Assembly (NCBI RefSeq): GCF_004917075.1
Contig: NZ_SSYB01000005.1
Coordinates: 186,001 to 250,000 of the forward strand
Length of the DNA stretch: 64,000 nt
DNA from: Geomonas edaphica
Lineage (GTDB): Bacteria > Desulfobacterota > Desulfuromonadia > Geobacterales > Geobacteraceae
Reading direction: 5' to 3'
Shown here: positions 1 to 9,902 of the stretch, in pieces
Layout: the number at the start of each line of letters is the position of its first letter
How positions within the stretch are numbered: the first letter of the stretch is position 1
Notes under the pieces: generated by a model
Databases searched by the model: none
What the model was told of the DNA's origin: nothing
The model's input: the letters and a program-made list of their open reading frames with translations, nothing else
Translations under genes and position numbers: made by a program

Positions 1-711
1 ACGGCGCAGCTCATCAACCAGATCGCCTCGGCGACCGAGGAACAAAGCGCCACAACCAACGAGATCGCCGAAAAGATCCACGGCGTTTCGAGCTCGGCGC
101 TGGCGGTGCACGAGGACATGCTGGAGAGCGACAAGGCGTTCACGGAGCTCACCCGTGTTGCCGAACAGATCTTTTCGACGGTGGGGAAATTCAGCGTCGG
201 CAACAGGCACGATGAGATGAAGCGCATGGCAGCGGAGCTTAGGGACGGCTTCGTAGCGGTCATCGGCGAGGGGGTCGCCGCGGGGAGGATCAGCATGACC
301 GACCTGTTCGACCGCAACTACAAGCCGATCCCGAACACCGCGCCGCAGAAGTACGCCACCGCGTTCGACGGCTTCTTCGATCGTTACATTTCGCCGGTGC
401 AGGAGGCGATCCTAGGTCGCAAGGATTCCATCTTCTTCGCCATCTGCGTGGACGACCACGGCTACGTGGCAAGCCACAACCTGCGCTACTCCAAGCCGCT
501 GACCGGTGACCCGGAAGTGGACAAGGTGAACAACCGTACCAAGCGCATCTTCGACGACAAAACCGGCCTTAAGGCGGCACAGAATACCGAGTCGTTCCTG
601 CTGCAGACCTACATGAGGGACACCGGCGAGATCATGAACGACATCTCGACCCCCATCATCCTGAACAACCGCCATTGGGGTGCCGTGCGTATTGGTTACC
701 GCGCCGAATAA
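1..711 (+). CDS. Methyl-accepting chemotaxis protein, C-terminal part (5' truncated by window)
   Basis: The reading frame is open from base 1, giving 236 visible residues. The first ~25 residues (IASATEEQSATTNEIAEKI) are the end of the MCP cytoplasmic signalling hairpin. This transmits receptor state to CheA/CheW and is modified on Glu/Gln. An unusual ~180-residue C-terminal extension follows, with a DRNYKPIP motif and a terminal WGAVRIGY strand typical of PAS/Cache-like sensor folds. This puts a second sensory domain after the signalling hairpin, probably in the cytoplasm. The N-terminal half, including any periplasmic sensor and membrane helices, lies outside the window. A terminator follows, so the gene ends its transcription unit. 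Confidence 0.9.
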   Translation, partial: TAQLINQIASATEEQSATTNEIAEKIHGVSSSALAVHEDMLESDKAFTELTRVAEQIFSTVGKFSVGNRHDEMKRMAAELRDGFVAVIGEGVAAGRISMTDLFDRNYKPIPNTAPQKYATAFDGFFDRYISPVQEAILGRKDSIFFAICVDDHGYVASHNLRYSKPLTGDPEVDKVNNRTKRIFDDKTGLKAAQNTESFLLQTYMRDTGEIMNDISTPIILNNRHWGAVRIGYRAE

Positions 712-739
712 GATCCGATCTCACACCTTGATTCCATCT

Positions 740-780
740 GCAGGCCGTCACCGATGCATCGGGGCGGCCTGCCGCTTTTC
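740..780 (+). terminator. Rho-independent terminator after the MCP gene
   Basis: GCAGGCCG (740-747) pairs with CGGCCTGC (765-772) and is followed by CGCTTTTC. It lies 28 bp after the receptor stop codon. The 580 bp from here to the CoA-transferase gene contain no supportable ORF, only the promoter and operator-like elements listed next. Confidence 0.75.
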
Positions 781-1100
781 ACCCCTCCCTTCGTTTGTTT
801 TATTTTGGCGTAAGACGCGCTCCCGTTACCTCTCTTCTCTTTGCCCGCCCCGCAACCCGTTTTCACGGCGAGACCACCCCCTGCTTTTTCCCGCGTCATA
901 GCCGCCGCCGCAACGGGCCACTCCGGCTATGGGGTCAGAATAGAAGGAGAAATCAGCGTCAAGTGGGGAGGCCGAGTCAGCTGTCAAATATCCCCCGTGG
1001 CGCGGTCAACCTGCCTGTCATCCTCCGTGTTTGTTGTGCTTTCAGAGGCGAAACGATTTTTTATTGTTGACGTGGACGGCAACTTGAGATTAGATTGCAT

Positions 1101-1112
1101 ACTGTATACAGT
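1101..1112. promoter_or_regulatory. Perfect 12-bp palindrome, candidate operator
   Basis: ACTGTATACAGT is a perfect palindrome about 70 bp upstream of the best promoter of the CoA-transferase gene. The TGTATACA core resembles GntR-family operators. It overlaps a weaker possible promoter (TTGAGA 1084-1089, 17 bp, TACAGT 1107-1112). A second palindrome, CGAACGTTCG, lies at 1140-1149. Binding by any regulator is inference. Confidence 0.45.
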
Positions 1113-1181
1113 GCATCTTGTGGACGCATATCGATCGAACGAACGTTCGAAGATCTAAAATAGAGTTATACGGGTTTTTAG

Positions 1182-1221
1182 TTGACTCACCAGTCCCTCT
1201 TGAGTAGAATCCGGTTCTACT
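1182..1221 (+). promoter_or_regulatory. Sigma70-type promoter of the CoA-transferase, with overlapping inverted repeat
   Basis: TTGACT (1182-1187) and TAGAAT (1205-1210) are separated by exactly 17 bp. An inverted repeat AGTAGAA-TCCGG-TTCTACT (1203-1221) covers the -10 and the predicted start site near 1217, as expected for a repressor operator. The resulting leader is about 137 nt and contains a GCCGCG/CGCGGC hairpin (1245-1270). Confidence 0.7.
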
Positions 1222-1353
1222 TTTTGGGGAAAAAGAGTAAAAGTGCCGCGGGATAAGGAGCTTGCGCGGCGGCGAGCTTGATTGCAACACCTTGTTATCT
1301 GTCAGCATTCAGCTGATTTAGTTGTAGACAACAAAACAAAACAGGAGGCAGAT

Positions 1354-2952
1354 ATGTCCGAGTACGGCACACTTCAAGACCGGGTACAATGCAAACAACT
1401 TTTGAACAAGGTCATGGCTCCCGAGCAGACCATTGAGTTCTTCAAGAACGGGATGAACCTTGGCTGGTCCGGCTTCACCCCGGCTGGTTACCCGAAAGTG
1501 GTGCCCATCGCCCTGGCTGACCACGTAGAGAAGAACAACCTGCAGGGCAAGCTGAAGTTCAACCTCTTCATCGGCGCTTCCGTCGGTGCGGAAACCGAAG
1601 ACCGTTGGGCAACTCTGGACATGATCGACCGCCGCTGGCCGTACCAGACCGGCAAGAACATCGCAGCGGGCATCAACGCCGGCCGCATCCGCATGGGCGA
1701 CAAGCACCTCTCCCTGTTCGCACAGGATCTGGGCTACGGCTTCTACACCAAGGATTCCGAGAGCGGCAAGCTCGACCTCGCCATCATCGAGGTTTCCGCG
1801 ATCAAAGAAGACGGCTCCATCGTACCGACCTCTTCCTGCGGCGTCATCCCCGAGATCCTGATGATCTGCGACAAGATCATCCTCGAGGTGAACACCGGAC
1901 AGCCCTCCTTCGAAGGGATCCACGACCTCCTGACCCCGCTCACCCCGCCGAACCGCCAGATCTTCGGCATCACCCATGCGGGCGAGAGGATCGGTTCCAC
2001 CTCGATCCCCTGCGATCCGAGCAAGGTCATCGCCGTGGTCGAGTCCAAGCTGCGCGACCAGGGTCGTGCCTTCGCCGAGCAGGACGACACCTCTGAGGCG
2101 ATCGCGAACCACATCATCGACTTCTTCACCACCGAGGTGAAGGCGGGCCGTCTGCCGAAGAACCTGCTCCCGATCCAGTCTGGCGTCGGCTCCATCGCCA
2201 ACGCCGTCATCGGCGGCCTGGCCAAGGGTCCCTTCAAGAACCTGACCGTCTACACCGAGGTGCTCCAGGACACCATGCTTGACCTGTTCGACTCCGGCAA
2301 GCTCGACGCGGCCTCCTCCTGCTCGCTGTCTCTCTCGGCCAGCCCGGGCTTCCCGCGCTTCTTCGAGAACATGGACAAGTACTTCGACAAGATCACCCTG
2401 CGTCCGCTCTCGATCTCCAACGCACCTGAGCCGATCCGTCGTCTGGGTTGCATCGCCATGAACACCCCGGTCGAGATCGACATCTTCGCACACGCAAACT
2501 CCACCCTGGTCGGCGGTACCCGTATGATCAACGGTCTGGGCGGCTCCGGCGACTTCTTGAGGAACGGCTTCCTGAAGATGATGCACACCCCGTCCTCCCG
2601 TCCGAGCAAGACCGACCCGACCGGTATCTCCTGCGTCGTGCCGCACTGCTCGCACATCGACCACACCGAGCACGACCTCGACTGCGTCATCACCGAGCAG
2701 GGTCTCGCCGACCTGCGCGGCCTTGCTCCGAAAGAGCGTGCCCGTCGCATCATCGAGAAGTGCGCCCACCCGGATTACAAGGCTCAGCTCACCGAGTACC
2801 TCAACATCGCAGAGAAGGATTGTCTCGCGAGGAAGGTCGGCCACGAGCCGCAGCTGTGGGACCGCGCCTTCAAGATGCACCTCAACCTCGAGAAGAACGG
2901 CACCATGAAGCTGAAGAACTGGGATGTGAAGATCGACCTCTGCGAGGACTAA
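1354..2952 (+). CDS. ato: Succinyl-CoA:acetate CoA-transferase / acetyl-CoA hydrolase family
   Basis: This 532-residue protein matches the family I CoA-transferases of the AarC/Ato type across its length. In Geobacter these move CoA between succinyl-CoA and acetate, activating acetate and closing the TCA cycle. The motif QSGVGSIANAV and the likely catalytic glutamate E302 (in VYTEVLQD) are present. The ATG at 1354 was chosen because AGGAGG (1343-1348) sits five bases upstream; a longer in-frame extension to 1282 has no ribosome-binding site. The gene stands alone between its own promoter and a strong terminator, consistent with high, separately regulated expression of a central enzyme. Confidence 0.93.
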   Translation: MSEYGTLQDRVQCKQLLNKVMAPEQTIEFFKNGMNLGWSGFTPAGYPKVVPIALADHVEKNNLQGKLKFNLFIGASVGAETEDRWATLDMIDRRWPYQTGKNIAAGINAGRIRMGDKHLSLFAQDLGYGFYTKDSESGKLDLAIIEVSAIKEDGSIVPTSSCGVIPEILMICDKIILEVNTGQPSFEGIHDLLTPLTPPNRQIFGITHAGERIGSTSIPCDPSKVIAVVESKLRDQGRAFAEQDDTSEAIANHIIDFFTTEVKAGRLPKNLLPIQSGVGSIANAVIGGLAKGPFKNLTVYTEVLQDTMLDLFDSGKLDAASSCSLSLSASPGFPRFFENMDKYFDKITLRPLSISNAPEPIRRLGCIAMNTPVEIDIFAHANSTLVGGTRMINGLGGSGDFLRNGFLKMMHTPSSRPSKTDPTGISCVVPHCSHIDHTEHDLDCVITEQGLADLRGLAPKERARRIIEKCAHPDYKAQLTEYLNIAEKDCLARKVGHEPQLWDRAFKMHLNLEKNGTMKLKNWDVKIDLCED

Positions 2953-2984
2953 GAGTCCGCTGCAGATCGTTATCGCAGCAAGAG

Positions 2985-3017
2985 CGCCCCGCCGGGAAAC
3001 CGGCGGGGCGTTTTTTT
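2985..3017 (+). terminator. Strong intrinsic terminator after ato
   Basis: An 11-bp perfect stem, CGCCCCGCCGG / CCGGCGGGGCG, with a GAAA-like loop (2996-2999) is followed by seven T residues (3011-3017). Confidence 0.95.
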
Positions 3018-3024
3018 ATTGGTT

Positions 3025-3097
3025 CGCCAAGCGCCAAGCGCCAAGCCGCCAAGCCCGCCAAGCCCGACTGTTCCGACTGGTCCGACTGGTCCGACTG
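3025..3097. repeat. Compound short tandem repeats
   Basis: Five copies of the heptamer CGCCAAG (3025-3062, three perfectly abutting, two separated by 1-2 C) are followed by four copies of CCGACTG at a 9-bp pitch (3064-3097). The block lies just after the ato terminator and before the 3' end of the convergent xer gene. No coding function is visible. Confidence 0.8.
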
Positions 3098-3143
3098 AGG
3101 CGGTGCTGTGGGGGGGGGCGAGGGTTGAGGAGTGGGCTGGAAA

Positions 3144-4022
3144 CTAGGAGCGTGCCTTCGGGTGGGCCTTGTCGTAGACCTCCATCAGCTTGTCGATGCT
3201 GACGTGGGTGTACTTTTGGGTGGTGGAGAGCGACGCGTGTCCTAACAGCTCTTGGATCGCCCGCAGGTCGGCGCCCCCTTCGAGGAGGTGGGTGGCGAAG
3301 GTGTGGCGCAGCGTGTGGGGGGAGACCTTGCGCATGGCGGCGATGAGCAGCATATGGGCGTCGACGATGCGCGCGATGCTCCTCCTGGTGAGACGGCCGC
3401 CGCGGGCGTTCAGGATGAGCGGATCGGAAGATTGCGGGTTGCCGCGCTCCTCGAGGTAGGCGGCGAGCGCATCCCGGGCGCAGGACCCGACCGGCACGAT
3501 GCGCTCCTTTCCCCCCTTGCCCAGCACCCGTACCAGTGCCCCGGGAAGGTCCAGGTCGCCGACGTTCATCCCGGTGAGCTCGCTCACCCTGAGCCCGCAG
3601 GAGTAGAGCGTCTCGAGTACGGCACGGTCCCGGAGCGAGAGGATGTCCCCGCCACGCGGCGCCTCGACGAGCGCCTCGACCTGGTCGATGTTCAGGTGAA
3701 AGGGAAGGCGCTTTTCCTTCTTCGGCGTACTGACCAACTCGGCGGGGTTTTTCTCCACCTGCCCCTCGCGCATCAGGTAACGGAAGAGGGCCCTGATGGC
3801 AGAGAGCTTTCTGCCGATGGAACTCTTCGCGTGCCCCTTGTGCAGATGGGCGAGGTAGCGCCGGATGGCGAGGTGATTCACCTCCGCCAAGGGAAAGGTG
3901 CCGTGCGGATCTAGAAAAAGGGCGAACTGGTCAAGGTCGCTTCGGTAGGCGGCGAGGGTGTGTTGCGAGACGTTGCGCTCGTTTTCGAGGTAGCTGCAGA
4001 ATTGCTCGATGGCCCGTTTCAT
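3144..4022 (-). CDS. xerC: Tyrosine recombinase XerC/XerD family
   Basis: The protein has 292 residues. An N-terminal SAM-like core-binding domain (about 1-90) precedes the catalytic domain. Visible active-site residues are R145 (CGLRVSEL), K169 (GKGGKE), H236 and R239 (SPHTLRH), H262 (LGHAS) and the nucleophile Y271 (QKYTHV). The set is complete, so the protein should be active. Family members resolve chromosome dimers at dif during division. The start at 4022 (MKRAIEQF) fits family length; upstream codons would add 27 unlikely residues. It is transcribed away from the divergent DUF362 gene. XerC and XerD cannot be told apart from sequence alone, so the symbol is tentative. Confidence 0.88.
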   Translation of the reverse strand: MKRAIEQFCSYLENERNVSQHTLAAYRSDLDQFALFLDPHGTFPLAEVNHLAIRRYLAHLHKGHAKSSIGRKLSAIRALFRYLMREGQVEKNPAELVSTPKKEKRLPFHLNIDQVEALVEAPRGGDILSLRDRAVLETLYSCGLRVSELTGMNVGDLDLPGALVRVLGKGGKERIVPVGSCARDALAAYLEERGNPQSSDPLILNARGGRLTRRSIARIVDAHMLLIAAMRKVSPHTLRHTFATHLLEGGADLRAIQELLGHASLSTTQKYTHVSIDKLMEVYDKAHPKARS

Positions 4023-4082
4023 GGTATGGGAATCTACCTCAGTGCGGTGGCACTTTACAACAGCTTTTGACGGGGAGGGGGT

Positions 4083-5219
4083 ATGTACCAGGTGTCGCTG
4101 CAAAGGGTGGCGCGGTATGAACGGGAAGAGGTGGAAGAAGGACTCGCGCGCCTGCTCGAACCGTTAGGGGGGATGGAGCGTTACGTGCAGCCGGGCGAGC
4201 GGGTGCTGATCAAGCCGAACCTCCTCTCGGCGAAGCCCCCTGAGGCGGCGGTCACCACCCACCCCGAGGTGCTGCGCGCCGTCATCCTCGCCGTGCAGCA
4301 TGCAGGCGGCATCGCGCTCGTCGGTGATTCCCCCGGCGTCGGGAGCGGCAGGCGCGTCGCCGAGCGCTCCGGCATGATGCGCGTCATCGAGGAGACCGGG
4401 GCAGAGTTCGTCCCCTTCGAGGAAAGCGCCACGGTCGGCGGCACGGGGACCTTCCGCGAGTTCGAACTTGCCCGCCCCTACCTCGAAGCAGACCGCCTGA
4501 TCAACCTCCCGAAGCTGAAGACGCACGAGATGATGACCATGACCTGCTGCGTGAAGAACCTTTTCGGCGCCGTGGTCGGGACCCGGAAGGCGGCCTGGCA
4601 CCTGAAGGCGGGGGCGGACAAGGAGCTCTTCGCGCGCATGCTTCTCGAGGTTTATATGCTGCGCGAGCCGGACCTGAACATCGTCGACGCGGTGGTGGCG
4701 ATGGAGGGGGACGGGCCGGGCAGCGGCGACCCCTGCCAGGTGGGGCTTTTGATGGCGGGGGACAACGCGGTGGCCGTGGATCAGGTCGCCGCCGAGGTGG
4801 CGGGGATCCCGAAGAAGTTCCTCTACCTGGAGAGCGCCGCGCGCAACATGGGGCTCCCTGGATCAAGGCGGGAGGAGATCACCATCGCCGGAGCGGACCC
4901 TGCGACTGCGCTCGCACGCCCCTTGCGCCTTCCCCATCTCTCCGACGTCCAGTTCGGCCTGCCCCGGTTTTTGAAAAACCGGCTGCGTCACCAGTTCACC
5001 TCGCGACCGGAGGTGGCACCGGAGAAGTGCGAGCTCTGCGGCATCTGCGTCAAGGCGTGCCCACCCGAGGCGATCCGGGTGCAGGGAGGACGGCTGCGCT
5101 TTGACTACCAGCGCTGCATCCGCTGTTTCTGCTGCCGCGAACTCTGCCCACACGCCGCGCTCACCTTGAAAGACGGCTTCCTCCTTCGGCTCATGAAGAA
5201 GTCGGGGCGCTCCCTCTAG
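4083..5219 (+). CDS. DUF362 protein with C-terminal 2x[4Fe-4S] ferredoxin domain
   Basis: The 378-residue protein has an N-terminal DUF362 domain (about 1-290; IKPNLLSAKPPEAAVTTHP, LPKLKTHEMMTMTCCVKN). A bacterial ferredoxin module follows. One cluster motif starts at C316 (CELCGICVKACP) and the second at C345 (CIRCFCCRELCP). No signal peptide is seen, so it is probably a cytoplasmic iron-sulfur electron-transfer protein. DUF362 proteins are common in anaerobes, but their reaction is not established and no function is assigned here. The ATG at 4083 follows a GGGGAGGGGG ribosome-binding stretch. A new promoter begins eight bases after the stop. Confidence 0.85.
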   Translation: MYQVSLQRVARYEREEVEEGLARLLEPLGGMERYVQPGERVLIKPNLLSAKPPEAAVTTHPEVLRAVILAVQHAGGIALVGDSPGVGSGRRVAERSGMMRVIEETGAEFVPFEESATVGGTGTFREFELARPYLEADRLINLPKLKTHEMMTMTCCVKNLFGAVVGTRKAAWHLKAGADKELFARMLLEVYMLREPDLNIVDAVVAMEGDGPGSGDPCQVGLLMAGDNAVAVDQVAAEVAGIPKKFLYLESAARNMGLPGSRREEITIAGADPATALARPLRLPHLSDVQFGLPRFLKNRLRHQFTSRPEVAPEKCELCGICVKACPPEAIRVQGGRLRFDYQRCIRCFCCRELCPHAALTLKDGFLLRLMKKSGRSL

Positions 5220-5227
5220 GGGGCGGG

Positions 5228-5256
5228 TTGACAGGGGAGGGGGGCGCCATTATATT
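5228..5256 (+). promoter_or_regulatory. Near-consensus sigma70 promoter for the small Cys-peptide unit
   Basis: A consensus TTGACA (5228-5233), 17 bp, then TATATT (5251-5256). The start site should be near 5263. The leader contains two direct copies of GGGATGCA (5270-5277 and 5286-5293). Confidence 0.8.
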
Positions 5257-5322
5257 TTTGCCATCCTCCGGGATGCACACAGCGAGGGATGCAAATCCAA
5301 CAGGGAAAAGGAGATCACGCAT

Positions 5323-5397
5323 ATGTGGACCAATTTCTACATGATCCGTCCGGTAACCCACTGCAAGGAAGGCTGCCCTAGTTGGCCCGCCGGTTAA
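5323..5397 (+). CDS. Putative 24-residue Cys-containing peptide
   Basis: A 24-codon ORF beginning MWTNFYMIRP and ending CKEGCPSWPAG. It is preceded by AAAGGAG (5306-5312) at a suitable distance, driven by a near-consensus promoter and closed by a strong terminator. The stop codon lies in the loop of a perfect hairpin (GCCCGCCG 5385-5392 / CGGCGGGC 5401-5408). The peptide has two cysteines in a CX3C arrangement, a preceding His, and no membrane segment or obvious secretion signal. I do not recognise a family. It could be a leader peptide, a dual-function small RNA, a metal- or cofactor-binding micropeptide or a modified peptide; the sequence does not decide between these. That it is a short transcribed unit is well supported; that it is translated is less certain. 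Confidence 0.55.
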   Translation: MWTNFYMIRPVTHCKEGCPSWPAG

Positions 5398-5421
5398 AAG
5401 CGGCGGGCGGATCGCACACGG

Positions 5422-5455
5422 AAAAGCCCCCCGGTACTCGCACGGGGGGCTTTTT
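5422..5455 (+). terminator. Terminator of the small-peptide unit
   Basis: AAAAGCCCCCCG (5422-5433) pairs with CGGGGGGCTTTT (5443-5454) around a 9-base loop and runs into T residues. A-rich and T-rich flanks make it potentially bidirectional. Confidence 0.93.
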
Positions 5456-5566
5456 GTTTGCCGCGCCTTCATCCCGCTACGCTCAAGACGAGCGCTCCCC
5501 GGCCCGTTATGCATTGGCAGGGAGGGGCGCCCCCTTTCTGCAAAGCCGACAAAGGAGCCCTTTGGA

Positions 5567-5595
5567 TTGACAAGTGTGGAGAATTCCGCTATTCT
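5567..5595 (+). promoter_or_regulatory. Sigma70 promoter of the lytic transglycosylase gene
   Basis: Consensus TTGACA (5567-5572), 17 bp, TATTCT (5590-5595). It lies 44 bp upstream of the start codon at 5639. Confidence 0.8.
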
Positions 5596-5638
5596 GCGCA
5601 CCTGTGCGTACGCCCGCTACCCCAGCTAAAGGTATTGA

Positions 5639-7126
5639 ATGATTAAAGTCACCCTGCTCATACTCGCACTTTTGTTGCCTTGCACCGCCCTTGCGGCCCC
5701 TGCGCTGCCGGCGCCGGCTTCCGGGCGTGCGGAACTTCAGACGCAGCAACTCGCCTCCGCCGACCTTGCCCTTTCCAAAGGGCTCGGCCTCACTGCCGCC
5801 GATTTTCAGGATGATGACGATCTTACCGATGACCCGGACGACTTCGAGCTGAAGCTCCCTGAGATGGAGCTGCCGGATTCCGATATCCCCCTTACCTTCA
5901 ATTCCAAGGTCGAGTATTTCACCCGTTACTTCCAGGGCCCCGGGCGGGGTGCCTTCGCCAAGTGGCTGTCCAGGAGCGAGCGCTACATCCCGATGATGAA
6001 GACGGTGCTCAAGAAGGAGGGGCTTCCCGAAGACCTGGTCTACCTTGCCATGATCGAAAGCGGCTTCCTGCCGCACGCGGTCTCCGTGGCGGCCGCGGTG
6101 GGCCCTTGGCAGTTCATGCCGGCCACCGGCAAGCGTTATTCCCTGCGCATCGACTACTGGATGGACGAAAGGCGCGATCCCCTGAAGGCGACCGTCGCCG
6201 CGGCGCTCTACCTGAAAGAGCTCTACGCCCTCTTCAACAACGACTGGTACCTCGCCGCAGCCGGGTACAACGCGGGCGAAAACAAGATCCTGCGCGCCAT
6301 CAACATGTACAACACCCGGGACTTCTGGGAGATCTCCAAGGGGAGTTACCTGGCCCGGGAGACCAAGGACTACGTGCCGAAACTTTTGGCCGCCGCGATT
6401 ATCGCCAAGGAGCCGGCGAAATACGGCTTCGCCGACGTCGCCTATCTTCCCCCCATCGACTTTGACCAGGTTTCCGTCCCCACGCGCACCGACCTCGACG
6501 TGATGTCCAAGGCCTGCAATGTGCCGATGCAGAACCTCCGGGAGCTGAACCCGGAACTGCGCCGTGGCACTACGCCGCCGGACTACGCGGGTTATTTGCT
6601 GAAAGTTCCCAAGGGGAGCGGTGCCGCCTGCCAGGAGGCGTACGCCAAGATCCCCGAGGGGGAGCGCTTTGTCGAGCGCGTGAAGAACGTCCAGTACCGG
6701 GCTAAGAAGCGCGACACCCTGGACTCCATCGCAAGGCGCTTCAAGACCACGCCGCAGGTCATCGCCGAGCTGAACAACCTGGGCAAGAAGAAGGTCAAGC
6801 TGCACGGCAAGGTGCTGACCGTGCCGGTGCAGCTGGCTTCGGCCGACGTTGCCTCCCATGCCGCTAAGCCGCCCCAGGTCGAGGCGAAGGCTGAGCTTAA
6901 GGCCGAGGCGAAGGCTGAGCTTAAGGCCGAAGTCAAGGAAGTCCACAAGTACTACACCGTGAAAAAGGGAGACACCCTGACCTCGCTTGCCAGGAGGTTC
7001 AACGTCACGGCCCGCCTGCTCTCGGCCTGGAACAACCTGAAGACCAGGGTCGCCCTCAAGCCGGGCAAGCGCATCATCGTGGCCAAGTACCAGAAGAAGG
7101 GGAGCCTGGCCAAGGACGAGGGATAG
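5639..7126 (+). CDS. mltD: LysM-domain lytic murein transglycosylase (MltD-like)
   Basis: The 495-residue protein starts with a Sec signal peptide (hydrophobic LLILALLLPCTALAA). It has a family-23 lytic transglycosylase domain (about 110-260) with catalytic E140 in AMIESGF and the GPWQFMPATG and AAGYNAGE motifs. Two LysM peptidoglycan-binding domains follow (about 350-400 and 437-485). It should cleave murein glycan strands in the periplasm, leaving 1,6-anhydro ends. The LysM domains are joined by an Ala/Lys/Glu linker made of a near-perfect 24-bp duplication (EAKAELKA units, about 6890-6940). The ribosome-binding site is weak (AAAGGT). MltD is the closest named type; exact orthology is inference. 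Confidence 0.9.
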   Translation: MIKVTLLILALLLPCTALAAPALPAPASGRAELQTQQLASADLALSKGLGLTAADFQDDDDLTDDPDDFELKLPEMELPDSDIPLTFNSKVEYFTRYFQGPGRGAFAKWLSRSERYIPMMKTVLKKEGLPEDLVYLAMIESGFLPHAVSVAAAVGPWQFMPATGKRYSLRIDYWMDERRDPLKATVAAALYLKELYALFNNDWYLAAAGYNAGENKILRAINMYNTRDFWEISKGSYLARETKDYVPKLLAAAIIAKEPAKYGFADVAYLPPIDFDQVSVPTRTDLDVMSKACNVPMQNLRELNPELRRGTTPPDYAGYLLKVPKGSGAACQEAYAKIPEGERFVERVKNVQYRAKKRDTLDSIARRFKTTPQVIAELNNLGKKKVKLHGKVLTVPVQLASADVASHAAKPPQVEAKAELKAEAKAELKAEVKEVHKYYTVKKGDTLTSLARRFNVTARLLSAWNNLKTRVALKPGKRIIVAKYQKKGSLAKDEG

Positions 7127-7192
7127 GCCCCGTCCGTCGCACTGCAGCACCTACAACCACCTGACCCGCACCACGAAAGGATAAATCAGCCG

Positions 7193-7921
7193 ATGTACAA
7201 CCTTCTCATTTCCGCAGGCGCAGCTGTCGCAGTTTTCCTCATCGTTTCCCTCGCCGCCGGCTTCCAGTACTGGTGGGCCGCGCTTTTGGGCGCCATGATC
7301 GTCTTTACCGCCTGCTTCGTTCTCATCGCCCGCAGCGTGACGAAAAAGCTCGAGGTCCTCATGGAGGGGGCCATGAAGGATATCCAGGCGCAACGCTTCG
7401 AGAAGGGGATCCGCGATCTGAAGTCCGCCCTCCGCTTTGCGAAGTGGCAGATCTACGTGGAGAGCCAGATCAACTCCTCCATCGGCATGGTCTACTTCGT
7501 GCGCCGCGAGTTCGCCACCGCGTTCCCGTACCTGGAGAAAGGGTTCTTCAAGAACTGGGTCACCATGGGGATGCTCGGCGTCACCTACATGAAGCGCAAC
7601 AAGCACGACAAGATGAAGGAGACCTTCGACAAGGCGATCATGGCGACCCCCAAGGAGTCGCTCCTCTACGCCCTCTACGCCTACTGCTTGAACGAGATCG
7701 GGGAGAACGTGAAGGCGTGCGAGATCGCCGCCAAAGGGTTGGCGAAGCTCCCCGGCGACGAGAACCTGAAGCTCAACCTGGAGCTTCTGCGCGAAGGGAA
7801 GAAGATGAAGATGAAGGGTTACGGCGAGATGTGGCTTCAGTTCCACCTGGAGAGCCTGGCCGCGATCCAGAAACAGCAGATGGCCGCCATGGGCGGCAGG
7901 CGCCGTATCATCAGAAAATAG
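7193..7921 (+). CDS. TPR-like membrane-anchored protein of unknown function
   Basis: This 242-residue protein begins with two hydrophobic helices (about 3-24 and 27-47). A soluble helical region follows that reads as degenerate tetratricopeptide repeats (for example [20 protein letters not shown], ending in a basic RRRIIRK tail). The topology suggests a membrane anchor with a cytoplasmic TPR scaffold. It lies 66 bp after the transglycosylase, with no terminator between, so co-transcription is likely. A terminator follows it. No specific partner can be named. Confidence 0.7.
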   Translation: MYNLLISAGAAVAVFLIVSLAAGFQYWWAALLGAMIVFTACFVLIARSVTKKLEVLMEGAMKDIQAQRFEKGIRDLKSALRFAKWQIYVESQINSSIGMVYFVRREFATAFPYLEKGFFKNWVTMGMLGVTYMKRNKHDKMKETFDKAIMATPKESLLYALYAYCLNEIGENVKACEIAAKGLAKLPGDENLKLNLELLREGKKMKMKGYGEMWLQFHLESLAAIQKQQMAAMGGRRRIIRK

Positions 7922-7964
7922 CTTGTAAAGATATCCGAAAAATGCAATATTGGGCTGTTTTTTT

Positions 7965-7993
7965 AAGACGGGCTTCTCTGCTCGTCTTTTTAT
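7965..7993 (+). terminator. Intrinsic terminator before typA
   Basis: AAGACGGGC (7965-7973) pairs with GCTCGTCTT (7980-7988), nine pairs with one G-U wobble, followed by a T-rich tract. Confidence 0.8.
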
Positions 7994-8027
7994 TTGTGAC
8001 GAGCCAAAGATAAAGGAGCAGTAAAAC

Positions 8028-9833
<1,806 letters not shown>

Positions 9834-9842
9834 TCCCAGCAC

Positions 9843-9872
9843 CCCCGCAGCCCGACCACGGCTGCGGGGCTT
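9843..9872 (+). terminator. Hairpin terminator after typA
   Basis: CCCCGCAGCC (9843-9852) pairs with GGCTGCGGGG (9860-9869). The T tract is short (CTTTC), so termination may be incomplete. Confidence 0.6.
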
Positions 9873-9902
9873 TCACGAATTTCACCGACCGGAGGAGACC
9901 CC

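Noticed and set aside
1318-2880. 520-residue ORF antisense to the CoA-transferase
   Set aside because: It mirrors the third-position GC bias of ato, has low-complexity Val/Asp/Leu composition and no ribosome-binding site.
3025-3143. dif site or attachment site next to the Xer gene
   Set aside because: The repeats do not resemble the 28-bp dif core, and there is no integron or prophage cargo.
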